Source: Oidiodendron maius Zn
Taxonomy: Eukaryota; Ascomycota; Leotiomycetes; Myxotrichaceae
Direction of reading: 5' to 3'
NCBI GenBank assembly: GCA_000827325.1
Contig: KN832872.1
Span: forward strand, 2,280,096 to 2,344,095
Length of the DNA stretch: 64,000 nt
Position numbers and translations under genes: made by a program. The notes beneath the pieces are model-generated. The model saw only the letters and a list, made by a program, of their open reading frames with translations. It did no database searches and was not told the origin of the DNA. Below are positions 44,671-56,126 of this stretch, one piece after another; the first letter of the stretch is position 1; each line of letters opens with the position of its first letter.

Positions 44671-45919
44671 TGTTCAATGTGCAGCCAATCTTGGTAATGA
44701 AAGAAGGAAGGTAGGGTTCAGAAACAAACACATCTCGTCGGTTGCAGGCTATTTGTAGAAACCGACGCAGTGTGGTCTCGACCACAGAATGCGGGGTCAT
44801 GGCAGGATGGAGAGGTAGTGAGCGGGATCAGGAGAAAAATAGGAGTATAGTCTTGACTTCATTAAGTTCAATACCCGAAAATGAGGGGTTAGATCATTTT
44901 CAGTCGTACTAGGGGGAACAACGCGTAATCCACCATACTATGTCGTCGTTCAGAATGCTAGCCTGAACTTCTAATATGAAAATGAGAAGCGACGGATGAA
45001 ATCTTTTGCCCACCCGCTCGGCCTTTATCTGAGTTAGGTATAGAGTACGACGTTGGTGCTCCAAGCCCGAAACTTCGCCCTTAGAACAGTTCGGTTGAAA
45101 TTCGGCCTCCTATTCGGCCCTGATAGTCCACCTGGCAATCAGCCTGACAGTGGGCTAAGCTCTCTTTTCTCACCCGTGCGCTGTTCGTATGCGAAGGCGC
45201 GGCAGAGGAATGGAACTTTTTCCTCCTAAATTTGAGAATTCTGTTTATTTGTGTACTGGAGCCCAGAGTACAAAACTGGCATCGTTGTGTAAAGGCCAGT
45301 GGCCCTCATATTATGTGAAGGTGATTATTGTTCTTTTATTCCCCATTTTAAGAAAAGATGAGAAATTGAGCTACATGATAGGCAATTGCCTGCACTTCAC
45401 TCTTTTGTTGTGTGCCATCTCATATTGATAACTGAGAGATGAAAGTTAGTTTTACTTTGATCTTCCACCCCCATTTGCCCCTTCTAAAGGAACCAGCTAT
45501 AGCCAGTCCCCCATCCGGTTTTGTAATCAACAGAATTGCCGCTAGTATAACCGTTCTCGAGGAAAGTGGACCTTTTCTATTCCGATCCTACCTGTAATAC
45601 ATGTCTCAACGGCTGGACATAACGAGGCCGCGCCTAAAGTTAGTCAAGAATTCAGGGCTTTCTACCTTTGCTGCCTCGCCTTTCGCAGTCGAACTTCATG
45701 TCGCAGATTGCTCGATTCTGGTGCAATAGTATCTTCCAATGCAACATTAATAGGGTGTGTATTGCGTTCCTGGCCATTCCAGCCAACGCGACCGAATATC
45801 CACTACAAGGTCAAGCAACTACGCGTTAATTTGTAGTTTCAGAGATAACGGTATTGCAATTTTCGAAGCGATAAACTACGGAGGACGAAGTCCATTAGAT
45901 TTTGAAAGCCTCTTTCTCG
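44671..45919. other. Intergenic, GH3 promoter side
   Basis: About 1.25 kb. One GGCTAA at 45153-45158. The open frames 45189-45428 and 45757-46005 show no family feature and the latter runs antisense into the C2H2 gene. Confidence 0.5.
45153..45158 (+). promoter_or_regulatory. GGCTAA motif upstream of GH3
   Basis: Single XlnR-type hexamer about 480 bases upstream of the GH3 ATG. Weak on its own; listed because GH43 and GH93 carry the same motif upstream. Confidence 0.3.
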
Positions 45920-48351
45920 TTAAAGATCATGTTCCAGGCTTTCAGCATAAGTTTCAAGAGACACACAAAGTATTTCCACCAGTTCAAAAACGTGGTTTCC
46001 TTTAAGAGTCTGGGCTAAAAGCTTAATGATAGCTATGCCGATGCGTTTTATCCGTTTAGAGCTATCTTGCTCAGCTTGAATTGGGACCTTGAGATTTGTT
46101 TCACATAGAACACTGTTCACAAGTCCTAATAACATTTTTTCCTCGGGAAATAACCTTTCGGGGTCTAATGCTATTAGTTGGAGCCATTTGCTTAAGAAAA
46201 AAGCACATTCAACGTTGCATAGGGTGTGGACGATGCTCCAAGTTAGAGTTTGAGTTCTTGCTACGTACTCCACTCCAAGCCGGACAGGTATGCTCAGAGA
46301 GTGTGCGCTTTGAAGAATGGCGTTGTATAACTTTGGTGTACGGGCAGGAAGCGGTGCCTGTCGAATAGCCTCCGCGATGATCCGCGGATCTCTGGTGTTG
46401 AACTTCAGATGGGGTCCTAGGTTGAAATGGAGTCTCATGCAGGCTATTCGAAAGAGAGCAGTTGAATTAAACCCGAGTGGTCCGCACGACGATGCAGGAT
46501 CAATGGAGGACTCTGTGGTAGCTTCCCAGTTACTCTTCCAATTCCCTAGTGCGTGCTCAAATCTTGTAACCATTGAAGGGGGCAGGCACTGAATTTTTGG
46601 TTCATCGCATCCTCCATAACTAAAAGTCGTAAAGCTTAACTCCCAGGCTAAATAGATCTGTTGTATCATAGCGTGGATCGAAGCCAAATTTCCGAAAGGC
46701 GAGACATCGCACTTAGAAGAGTGTTCTCTCGTCGAAGCGAAATAAGCAGCATAGCACTCGCCAAATGTGATATCTGCTGGCTTGTCCTGTGTTTGCATGG
46801 TCATCCACTCAGTTGCATTCCTAGCTCTCCAAAGTGCCTCTGAAACAGGAACACGAATCAGGCATATTTCGCTGCTCATGAGCTTTGGCGGAATATCGTA
46901 AACTATGGACTGAATATGCAAAAAGACAAAAGCCCCCAAAATAGTTCGGCGTCGAGACTCCATCCTCACCCATTGCTCCCAAGTCAGGTCTAAGCAATTA
47001 TCGACCTGTTCAAGTAGCTTTTCCTCCCGTAGATCGCAGACAAGGCAGTTCGCCATTTCAAATGCGTCTTGGAGAAGAGAATGGGGATTGTATGTTGCAA
47101 ATATCATGAGAATGATCAGCGCTTGAGTAAGTTCCAGGCGATGAGCATTATGACAGTCATGTTGATTACCCTCAGGTTCAAGGATGGAAGATACTGGCGA
47201 ATATTCTTGCCCAGAGTTACCCAGGGCTGTAGAGGCAATAGACCAGCGAGGTCGTAGCCCTATTTGATAATCTACAAATGCTTTAGACGCACAGTACAGG
47301 CGCAGAGCCTCCTCCCTTTCAAAGCGGTACTGTGCTCCAATTGCTGCAATGGCAAGGCACAGAGCAGGAGAAATATCGGCAAGTGACAAGGTTGGGATAT
47401 GCAAAAATGGTAAATGGTTATAAAATCCTGTGAAGTATCCTTCAAAGTAGCGGTTTAATGCATGCCTAGACGGAAGTTCGAATGGAACGGGAAGAATATT
47501 TCGTTCTCGCTGAATAATCCCATTAATGGAGGTATAGTCAGCATGAGTTATTCTCCAAGGACTATACAATTTGCTCCGTCCAACGTCCTGAAGTGTAAGA
47601 TGCGGGATATTAGTCCCAGAGCGTCTTTCATCGAATTGTCGACCGTCTTCGGGCTCTAAAGATGGCAGCCGAGAAGAATATGACGATAGCATTCCACTCT
47701 CGACACTATTCTCTCCTTGATAGTCCCCAGTCCCATATTCGGGTGGTGGATTTGACATGATTGGCGGTGCTAAGTCAATAGTTCCATACTGAGACAATGA
47801 CATCAAGTCGTGCAAAAAACCTGTTTCAAACTGACCGGATTGTGTAGACAGAGCAGTAGTATCGACATTGGTCCAGAGAATATCTAGATTATCTGGACGG
47901 GAAAAATGAGATGACACGTCTCCAACGGCCAAAGAGGCTCCAGATGATGAACCAGAGAATTGAGCAAGTTCTTCATTATCTCGGGTTGCGTCGAATGTTT
48001 GAGGTTGTGGATTTCTTGATGCCGGTTTCGGCAGTGACAGTGCTTGTCTATGCTCCTCATGACGGCTATGTGATAGCTTCAAGTGACGAGATAACAGATC
48101 CCTATAAGAAACAGAGGAAAATTGATTACTACCTTGCATCTAATGTTTTCGGACAACCTACTGCCTGGAGAAGACTTTTCCACAGCTACAAGCAAATGGC
48201 TTTTCATTTGTGTCTAGAAAATGATCAGATTCCAATCAATAGCATAATTTCTTGGGCACGTACGTGTGCGCTCATGTCTCAGAACATGCTCTGTTCTCGA
48301 GAATTTTCGGTCGCAAAACCTGCATGGTGCTATATCCACTCTATGTCTCAT
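45920..48351 (-). CDS. C2H2 zinc-finger transcription factor with fungal regulator domain
   Basis: Three exons on the minus strand: 48351-48264, 48213-48162, 48101-45920; introns 50 and 60 nt; 773 aa. Two fingers at the very N-terminus are spread over all three exons: C-R-F-C-D-R-K-F-S-R-T-E-H-V-L-R-H-E-R-T-H, linker T-N-E-K-P-F, then C-S-C-G-K-V-F-S-R-Q joined to D-L-L-S-R-H-L-K-L-S-H. The splices recreate the classical T-G-E-K-P-F-like linker. The rest has the Fungal_trans middle-homology domain, e.g. Y-F-E-G-Y-F-T-G-F-Y-N-H-L-P-F-L-H near residue 270 and the L-A-I-A-A-I-G-A-Q-Y block. This C2H2 plus Fungal_trans architecture is common in filamentous ascomycetes. Targets unknown; it lies head-away from the GH3 gene on the same strand. 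Without the two small exons the protein would lack its DNA-binding part. Confidence 0.9.
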
Positions 48352-49235
48352 TTTACACGTAGATTCCAATAGTAGCTAGCTGAGGGCAGTCCGTGCTTTC
48401 ATTAATTAAGTGTTGAAGAGATTCCACCCCTCTCGCTCGTCAGAATACCTCTGGATAGCGCAAGACAGCTATGTATAGCAATCTAGAGTCTCAAGTCAGC
48501 TTAGTAGAATGGGATATTCAGCCTTATTTGAGTTGTACTGTTTACCAAGAGATGCTTATATTTCAGCAGCGATAGCACTTTCTTACCAGGAGGTCGTACA
48601 AACGAATAGGTTAGGAAAGGCGAGTAAATATTCATACATTAGTCGCTGGTGCCGTCAACTTCAATTAAACTGCCTGAACGATGTGGGGGAGGAACGGGAT
48701 TTAAATAGGTCACCCGGAACTATGTTATGTAATAAAGTGCAATAAAATTAACTTATTTCCGGAGCTAAGTGGTCCTTAGATATAATTATCTACATATTGT
48801 TGGGCTCCCGAGTGCCCGACAAAGAGTAAGGACCAAAAGCTAAGATCCTCAGAACCTTTCTATCCGCGCTATTTTTCTTGCACAATAATTAACCAAGCCT
48901 CTAGCCTCTTATATCATAAAATCGTCCATCTTGTACATAGATCAACGCTAGCAATCAGAAGGCTATCACAACTTTTGGAAGCAATTGATTATGGAGCTGA
49001 TTCTACATGTTGGCGGTATTGTATTAACAGCGCCTTCTGCCATGAGATGTGATCAACAGCAACAATCATCAAGTTAATAGCCCACGCAGTTCCGGGAAAA
49101 TAGTCTTTGCAGATAATTTTATTGTCCGATAATGGCCAAAAGATTGGGTTTAGATTACTTCAGGAATTCTCGCCCTGTTAACGCTTTTTCCATCTCATAC
49201 TCTGGTTGGAACGCACAGTACAGGGTTTCCTATAT
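48352..49235. other. Intergenic
   Basis: About 880 bases. The open frame 48509-48745 has no family feature. Nothing recognised. Confidence 0.5.
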
Positions 49236-50224
49236 TCAACAGATCAGCCTTGTATTCAATGCTCGGTCCTGAGTAGACTTATAAACATCAAGGGTGGTTC
49301 TTACAGGATCACTCATTGCTTTAAAGGTAAACTTTGCCGCTTCATCGCTAACTAAAATCTTTGGGTTTCCAGAGCCCGCAGAGGCAGCATCGACTAAAAG
49401 CTGTATCTCACATGACTTCTCCATTAAGCAGAACAGGTAAGCGGCCTCATCCACTGTACCGCCGACAGTGAGCAACCCATGGTTTCGAAGAATAAGACCT
49501 TTGCCCTTGTTTCCGAGAGATTCTGCAAGTCTGTCACTTTCTTCCTCGGACAGAGTGACGCCACCGAATTCATTATAGACTCCGTGAGCGTCGCCAAAAA
49601 AGTCAACGACATCTAAGTTAATCATATCAAGTCTTTTGGAGAATGCAGAGTAGGCTTTCCCATATGTGGAGTGGGTGTGGCAAGCCGCATTAATATGTGG
49701 ATATCGCCTATGAAGGTGGGAATGGATCTGAAACCCAGCGGCACCCGCCGGCAAATGGGTTGCACCCCCAACAGGAACACCACTCTCGTTGAGTAGTATG
49801 AGATCGGATACTTTAATTAATCCAAAGTGAACTCCGTAGCTTTAGAAAGTCAGCATCTCAATAAAAGATACAGCGCCTCTCTAACCCACGGATTAGTCCA
49901 GAAACAGTCCTTATGCTCTTGATATTATTTAGTAACGATACATTTAAATGTTGAAACGTGCGATGCCTCACCCGGATCTCTTAGACTAATATGCCCGGTG
50001 AGTCCTTCAACAAACCCCTTTCTTGCAAAGACCCGAAAAGCCCCCGTCAGGTGCTCGAGCATCCAATGTCGTTTTAATTCGAGTGAGGTGAAGGAAGGAA
50101 TCCCGGAAAGTGTTACGCCTTGGGAGAGGCTTTGGATAGCACTCTTCTCAGTGTTATCTTTGGGCTCACTATGGACTGTCACATTTCCCACTGTAGGTAG
50201 GCGAAGAGCGGTAAGTGATGTCAT
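49236..50224 (-). CDS. Class II aldolase/adducin-domain protein
   Basis: Three exons on the minus strand: 50224-49972, 49917-49890 (28 nt), 49839-49236; introns of 54 and 50 nt; 294 aa. Start and domain: A-F-R-V-F-A-R-K-G-F-V-E-G-L-T-G-H-I-S-L-R-D-P-E, then F-W-T-N-P-Y-G-V-H-F-G-L-I-K-V-S-D-L-I-L-L restored by the two splices. The zinc-binding His pair is in C-H-T-H-S-T-Y-G-K-A-Y and a third in R-N-H-G-L-L-T-V-G. The fungal class II aldolase family cleaves or decarboxylates oxo/hydroxy acids or sugar phosphates, but many fungal members are uncharacterised. It is transcribed divergently from an FAH-family hydrolase, with 773 bases between the ATGs. This pairing suggests breakdown of a 2-oxo or 2,4-dioxo acid; inference only. 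Cytosolic by lack of a signal peptide. Confidence 0.88.
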
Positions 50225-50997
50225 TGTCAATATTTGGTGTCCTAGTTCGTTATCGGTCTGGTGTTCTGATGTATCGGGGTGGCCGAATGCTCCTAGTCAG
50301 AGAAAGACAATAGAGAATATCAATCTCCATTTAACAGATCTTTTGGATTTTTATCTGGGGGGTATGCTATGGATAAACTTCGATTGTAACATATGCATTT
50401 GGCAATTGCGATGCCGAGCAAACCACCCCGCATCCCCTACCCCCCCTCCCCCCACAACAATTCGGGGATTTGTGTACAGATGTTGACCCACAGAGTTGCA
50501 CTGAGGGCCATCCCAAAAGTTCCGTAGGTGGTTTCGGTCCGAGTGGCTAAGACTCGCCGAATCTACCCCAAATTTTGGGGTACTCTGAATATAGCGTGAA
50601 TGGTGGAACCGCCCGCATCTAACACGTGGTCTATGCGATGAGCCTGGGTAGGAACCCATAATATAGCATTCCCTTAAAAATGATCACTTAAGGCAAATAT
50701 GTAATCTTACCTCTTTGTTAAAATCATATTTACTTGTTAAATTCTCACTCCTATGTTCCTTCCTCTCTCTTTCGACGGTTAAATACCTTGTACGGCGAAA
50801 AGTAAGATTCTACAAATCCTAGCTGCATGCCAGTTTAAGGTCCCTCTGCTCTTTGAGCATTATTCCTAATTCGCTTTTCAAAGTATCCCCGTTCGTACAT
50901 AATTCTGTCCTTCACATTGTGTGTACCTGTATAGAGCTCTATCTATGCAAAAGTGCACTTCATAAACATTGATTTGATCGGGTTCTATACGTGGGCC
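50225..50997. promoter_or_regulatory. Divergent promoter with palindromes (aldolase / FAH hydrolase)
   Basis: Three symmetric sites lie within 50 bases: CGGTCCG at 50535-50541 (CGG and CCG half sites, as bound by Zn2Cys6 proteins, with 1-bp spacing); CGAGTGGCTAAGACTCG at 50540-50556 (5-bp arms around GGCTAAG, so it contains an XlnR-type GGCTAA); and TACCCCAAATTTTGGGGTA at 50564-50582, a perfect 9-bp inverted repeat around one T. A C-rich tract lies at about 50433-50455. They lie about 310-360 bases from the aldolase ATG and 415-460 from the hydrolase ATG. A regulatory role is inferred from symmetry and position. Confidence 0.5.
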
Positions 50998-51696
50998 ATG
51001 GATGCTTCCATTCGAGCAAATTGTCGAAAAGTCGTCTGCATTGGTCGGAATTTCGCCGACCACATCTCCGAGCTGAAGAACGCTCGTCCCAAACAGCCCT
51101 TTTTCTTTCTCAAGCCGCCGTCATCAATCCTCCTCCCAGGATCGGGTCCCATTTTGCGTCCACAAGGCGTCACTCTACATTACGAGGTTGAATTAGGCCT
51201 CGTCATCGGCAAGACGATTCGCGATCTTGATCCCAAGGACCACCAGGCTGCTCTCGATGCAATTGATAGCTACGTATTGACTGTCGATATGACGGCACGT
51301 AACATCCAGGCGGAAGCCAAAAGCAAAGGCCTCCCGTGGTCTATTGCGAAAGGATTTGATACCTTCCTTCCTATCTCAGAGCGAATTGCAAAGCATCGAA
51401 TTCCCGACCCTCACGATGTTTTCCTAAAGCTGTTTGTGGGGGACGAGCTGCGCCAGGCAGATTCGACGGATCTTATGCTCTTTCGAATTCCGAGACAATT
51501 AGCGGACATCTCTCGTGTGATGACTTTGGAGCCTGGCGATCTCGTGCTTACGGGAACACCCAAGGGGGTCGGAGAGGTGAAGGTTGGAGAAGTTATGAAG
51601 TGTGAGATTGAAGTCGCTGGAGAACTGATCGAAGAAAGTACTATTGTAATAGAAGTGCAAGATCGAAAAGGGCGGTTTATAGTTGAGGAAACATAA
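50998..51696 (+). CDS. FAH-family hydrolase (FAHD1-like acylpyruvase/oxaloacetate decarboxylase type)
   Basis: Single exon, 232 aa, the compact size of FAHD1-type proteins rather than the two-domain fumarylacetoacetase. ATG 50998 was chosen; the frame is open a little upstream but has no ATG. The family core is complete: V-C-I-G-R-N-F-A-D-H near the start, K-P-P-S-S-I-L-L, L-H-Y-E-V-E-L-G-L-V-I-G-K with the two metal-binding Glu, V-D-M-T-A-R-N-I-Q with the third metal ligand Asp, G-L-P-W-S-I-A-K-G-F-D-T-F and the C-terminal P-G-D-L-V-L-T-G-T-P-K-G-V-G. Members split 2,4-dioxo acids (acylpyruvates) or decarboxylate oxaloacetate with Mg2+ or Mn2+. It is mitochondrial or cytosolic; no clear targeting peptide. 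Divergent from the class II aldolase gene. Confidence 0.92.
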   Translation: MDASIRANCRKVVCIGRNFADHISELKNARPKQPFFFLKPPSSILLPGSGPILRPQGVTLHYEVELGLVIGKTIRDLDPKDHQAALDAIDSYVLTVDMTARNIQAEAKSKGLPWSIAKGFDTFLPISERIAKHRIPDPHDVFLKLFVGDELRQADSTDLMLFRIPRQLADISRVMTLEPGDLVLTGTPKGVGEVKVGEVMKCEIEVAGELIEESTIVIEVQDRKGRFIVEET

Positions 51697-52403
51697 AGGT
51701 TCCTAAAAAAGCATCATAATTAAATTGTTCTACGCACTTATATACTACTACATCTAGTTATTTTCCTCAAAAGAGTAATTACTTTTTCTTTAAGAAATGA
51801 AACTTGGCAAACTTCGTTATAGCAAAGATTGAGACAAAAGGCATGAATCTCAACGATCACCCACGCCCCCGGAGGGAAATTGACAGAGCAGAAGGGTCCA
51901 ATCAGCACTGGTGCCCAGTTTCTCCAGAGTCATTTAAATATTTGAATTTTCTATTTGTTCATGAAATTGCATATTTGAAAGATTAAAGTCTCTGGTACAT
52001 TTATCTACAACTTTGGCAGCTCGAGAGATAATTAGATCTGGGTGTGTCTATCACTAGTTCCGGAGAGAAAGGTCATTTGTTGTATTCCATGCAGTTCGAT
52101 ATTTTCTATAGAGCCGTTCCTCCTTGGACTCGCAAAAGCCCCTTCCTCCGGGCCCACCAGCGCATCCCCGCAGTTCTCAAGAACCATGTCCTTCCCCGCA
52201 CTTTTATCCTATTCTAGATGATATCGGACCTGTTATATCATGCATCTTCTCCGCGGCTATTCAATTGCGTACTCCGTGTTTTTTATTTTATGTTTTTGCT
52301 TTTTGTTTTTTTTTTGTTCCCAATCACCCTGCTTTATTTGAAGAGCACAAAAACACAAGTGCATGCCCAACTTTCCCGTGCGAGAGGTATCGGACATGTA
52401 ACT
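51697..52403. other. Intergenic
   Basis: About 700 bases upstream of the SAT4-type gene, with T-rich runs around 52280-52320. No supported gene; open frames at 51804-51986 and 52124-52501 have no family feature. Confidence 0.5.
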
Positions 52404-53453
52404 ATGACCGAAAATCTCGGTCCTCAGGCTGCTGGGGCGGCGTGTTTCCTACTAGGGCTGACCTGGTTGTTCGTGTCGTTAAGATGTTATTGCAAGATTG
52501 AATTATTACACCACTTTGGGCCTGAGGATTATCTGTGCCTCATTACACAAGTAATTCTATCCCGAAATACCTATAGAATATTAATATTGACATGGCGAAG
52601 GTATTATTTACAGCTTACAGTATATTCGTCTTGCTTGGTGTCCACTATGGCGTTGGAAAGCATACTGTTGATATTTTACCTGTAGATATTCCTGCTTGTC
52701 TTAAGGTACTTACTCAACCCGCACGTTTTTAATATATGCTAAATTCTCTACCGCTCTGGTGGTTTGGAGAGCAATTATACTGCCTAGCAGCTACTACATT
52801 GAAATTCACCATTGGGCTCTTCATCGTGAGAATTACTGCCAAGCCATATCAGAGAACAATCGTCTGGAGTGTCATGGCTGTGTCGGGAATAATTGGCGTG
52901 TATTCCTTCCTCATAATCCTCCTTCAATGCCAACCCATTGCATACTTTTGGGGACGATTCGATGGCAATGGCATGCGTGGCAGCTGCATTAACACCGTAA
53001 TCATAAGTCGCACTGCCTATGCCTTCTCCGCAGTCAGTTGTTGGTCGGATTGGACCTTTTGTATATTGCCTGGATTTATTATCTGGAGGCTCGAAATGAA
53101 TCTAAGGACTAAGGCATCAGTACTTATCTTATTTGTTCTTGGCGCTATGTAAGTAAACTATACGTTATATATTGTCATATCCCCTCTATCTCCCTTCCTT
53201 ACATTATATCGTCATTTGACTGAACTATTTCAATAGTGCATCAGCTGTAACAATTGTTCGTTTCCCTTACCTGAGCAATTTAAATGGCAATGCCGATTTT
53301 CTCTACACTGCTACTATTGTGAGAACATTATCTACCATTGAACTTGGCATTGGAATTACTGCAGTTGCAGCTGCTACTCTCCGGCCGCTTCTTCGTCAAT
53401 TTCTTGGGCAATCACGGCTTGGCTCGCTATCTGTTGACATTTCTAACCCCTAG
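52404..53453 (+). CDS. SAT4/rhodopsin-domain fungal membrane protein, probably damaged
   Basis: Exons 52404-52550, 52601-52705, about 52772-53148, 53237-53453; 281 aa if spliced as given. Family blocks: F-G-P-E-D-Y-L-C-L-I after helix 1, T-A-Y-S-I-F-V-L-L-G-V-H-Y-G-V-G-K-H in the next loop, L-Y-C-L-A-A-T-T-L-K-F-T-I-G-L-F-I-V-R-I, C-Q-P-I-A-Y-F-W and a late D/R-W-T-F-C-I-L-P. These mark the SAT4 family of seven-helix proteins, which are frequent in plant-associated fungi. Odd: after the donor at 52706 there is no AG before the conserved W-W-F-G-E codons. The first usable acceptor (52771) keeps the frame but removes those residues, so the natural acceptor seems mutated. The C-terminus is also short for the family. 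It may be a recent pseudogene or a shortened variant. Confidence 0.65.
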
Positions 53454-54877
53454 CCATCGCATCCTTTGCAAATGGGCTGCGTTCGGAATTAAGAAGGTAA
53501 GAATTACCTTTTCAATGGAATGGCATACGGACTTGTCATAATTGACATAGTTTAGGATCGACAGAGTAATAGGAATATTTTTCTCTCTTTGGCGCAGTAG
53601 CAGTTTTGTTATATAGTGTGCTGAATGAAGTTATCTCAAGTTCTCAAAGCTGGAGCAAATCGGAATCGTCTCAATATCAGTGGCGACTCATCTTAAAATA
53701 GTCTGTCAATTCACGTGGATGTAAGAGCCTCCTCTCCCATTTTTGGGCCAGCAGAAACTAGTCAAGGACCGAACAAAACTCCGGTATGCCAAATAGAGAA
53801 ACTAAAATTCTGGACCTCCTTTCCACGGTTTCCCTTTTGCCACTTCCACTGCATCCCTACTACTCCCATCCCCGTAGCCGTTAGTGCCCTCTAAATCACA
53901 ACCAACCCCATACCCCAACGGCAACTTCTGACGCCCAATAACGCCAAGGGCGGCATAATTTCTCTTAATTAACCCTCTAGTGTCCCTTTCAGTTTGCCAC
54001 CAGGCCTGTGACCTTCGATACTACTTGAAAATATCTGTACCTTGACTTCCGTCTACCGCTATATTGTTAGCTTTCCAAGCAGAAATGCAACTTCAGTTAC
54101 CGTCTTTGTCTTCGTCTAGTGTTTAAATCAATCTTAGAATTAACTGGGAACGGTTGTGGTACGTCGGAACTTTTATCGATGTTGTAGGAATAGTAGTCAT
54201 ACATTCATCTATGAAGAAACCTTGCTAAGGGAAACCTACTTTAAAAATTGCTGGAGCTCTTTCATCACTTAGCTGTGATCTCCTCTCAGTATTGCGCAAT
54301 GTTAGAATTTAACTGGAAGCTGGAGAATTTTCTATAAAATACACGCAGTCATGTCTTGAACAAGGACTTATAGAATAATTTAGCTCTGATAATAAAAGTC
54401 GAGACAGTTGGTTCATCTTGCCACCAATTGTCGAGGTAGCAATATTTTGAAACAGAGCATCAGATTCATTTTCATCTTATTTAATATGCATGTTGGTTAC
54501 TGCCAAACGCAGAAATGATTTAATTTACCTCCGTCACAACGCCATGGGAGGAATTCTCCGAGGTCCCCGCCCCCAAGCTGCACCCCGCAGATATTGGGAC
54601 CGGCCGGGGGAGGAATGGAAACTACCGTATGCTTCACGGTGATATATCCCTAACATTTGCACGTGCAGCATGCATCCCTCTCCCGGGCTTTCCTCGTTGA
54701 ACTACAGGGATTGTTTTTGTCTTGCTCAATATTGACTGCATGGTGCTCTGATTATAAATTCCTATTTGGACATCCTCGATTCTCAACCGCTCACTTGTTT
54801 CTTCCGTTCATCTATTTCGGACGCGATCTCTTTTGACATCTCTGATTTATATTTCTTGCAGTCAGCTCCAGATCATC
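53454..54877. other. Intergenic
   Basis: About 1.4 kb. A GC-rich patch with GGCCGGGGG lies around 54560-54615 in the likely promoter of the DUF3712 gene. No gene or repeat recognised. Confidence 0.5.
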
Positions 54878-56126
54878 ATGAATTACTTCTCTGCATCGCA
54901 CAGCTCAGACAAGGCCGCAGAACAAGAGCAAATCGAGCAAGTAGGGATTGCACCGCAGCTTAAATTTAGGGAAAAGGTAAAGAGACACTGTGCCAGATGG
55001 TGGTGGCTTCACGCCCTCGTATTCTGTGCTGGGACTTTGATCGTCACACTCTGCCTGTGGGTTTATTCCCAACGATTTGAGAACACTGCTAAACTAATGT
55101 AACTAGAATTTACGTCGGATTCCCTCGAATTGCTCAGAGTGGTGTTGATGCTTCAACAATGGAGTTTACGAGCTTACAGTTTCTTGACCCGGCGCCTGAT
55201 GCAATCACAATCACTCAGAGTGCCATACTCCATAATGGCGATATCTTTACACCAACACTAGATGCCTTCAACGCGTCTCTCTATCTTGTAACCAACGGCA
55301 CCTTTGGACCAGCTCCGATAGCTACACTTACCATTCCTAGTGTACACGTCTTACACCCAACGTCTAGTGTCAATATTACCCAGCAACGAGTCAAGATTTC
55401 GGATTTAGATGAACTAACAGATTATGCTATCCAGGTTTTAGCACGGGAGAATGTAACGACGGCCCTAACTGGTGAGGCCAGGTTACATGAAGGGCGTCTA
55501 CCCATAATTAACATTCATTACAACTCAAGTACCACATACAAAAGTACTACTCTCTCCACATCCTATCCGATTTGAAGAACCAATGTTAAAGATATTAGCA
55601 CTCAATGGCTTAAAGGGATTTAATATCATGGGCGTAAAGCTCAACCTCACTGCACTTGCAGGAGAGCCAAATCTCTACGGCTCCTTGATTATCCCAAATC
55701 CCTCTTGTCTCACCGTTGCCTTGGTATTAAGCCATCATTTTATGTTAACGCCGTTTATTAACCACTATATAGGGGAATGTGACCTTATCTCTCTCTACCG
55801 AAACTTCTGGTGTTGTCGGCAATGCCACTTTGTCAAACTTGACCATTTCGCCTGGTAGCAATATATTTCCAATGGTTTCAATATTGAATGAGACGAAGGC
55901 TTTAGCCAGCGTGGATAAAAATGGTCTTATGAACGTTTTAATCACTGGAACAAGCGTAGTATACAACAATCAGCACATTACGTATTATGTAAGTATACTT
56001 CCTTAACGGCCCTCAAAGAAATCAGCCTTCTAAACAGAGACTGTTCAAATACAGGAAAGAGCATTAGCGAACAACATTCTCAGCTTGCAATTGAATGTGA
56101 CGCAGATTTTGGCGGACAGTGCCTGA
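54878..56126 (+). CDS. DUF3712-family membrane-anchored protein
   Basis: Five exons: 54878-55056, 55107-55543, 55599-55723, 55773-55988, 56055-56126; introns 49-66 nt; 342 aa, the normal length. N-terminal hydrophilic 45 residues (with a charged K-V-K-R-H stretch) lead into one membrane helix (W-W-W-L-H-A-L-V-F-C-A-G-T-L-I-V-T-L), then a beta-rich domain: M-E-F-T-S-L-Q-F-L-D-P-x-P-D, T-P-T-L-D-A-F-N-A-S-L-Y-L, I-S-D-L-D-E-L-T-D-Y-A, L-N-G-L-K-G-F-N, I-P-N-P-S, G-V-V-G-N-A-T-L and the tail N-V-T-Q-I-L-A-D-S. The fold resembles LEA-type sandwich proteins; many N-glycosylation sites suggest that the domain faces the outside or the vacuole lumen. No biochemical function is established for the family. 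Every splice lands on a conserved family junction, so the gene looks intact. Confidence 0.92.

Noticed and set aside
45189-45428. 79-codon open frame upstream of GH3
   Set aside because: Cannot be tied to any family and lies in promoter-like sequence.
52551-52576. 26-nt intron in the SAT4-type gene
   Set aside because: Too short to be spliced; a 50-nt intron 52551-52600 with acceptor GCGAAG fits phase and the family sequence better.
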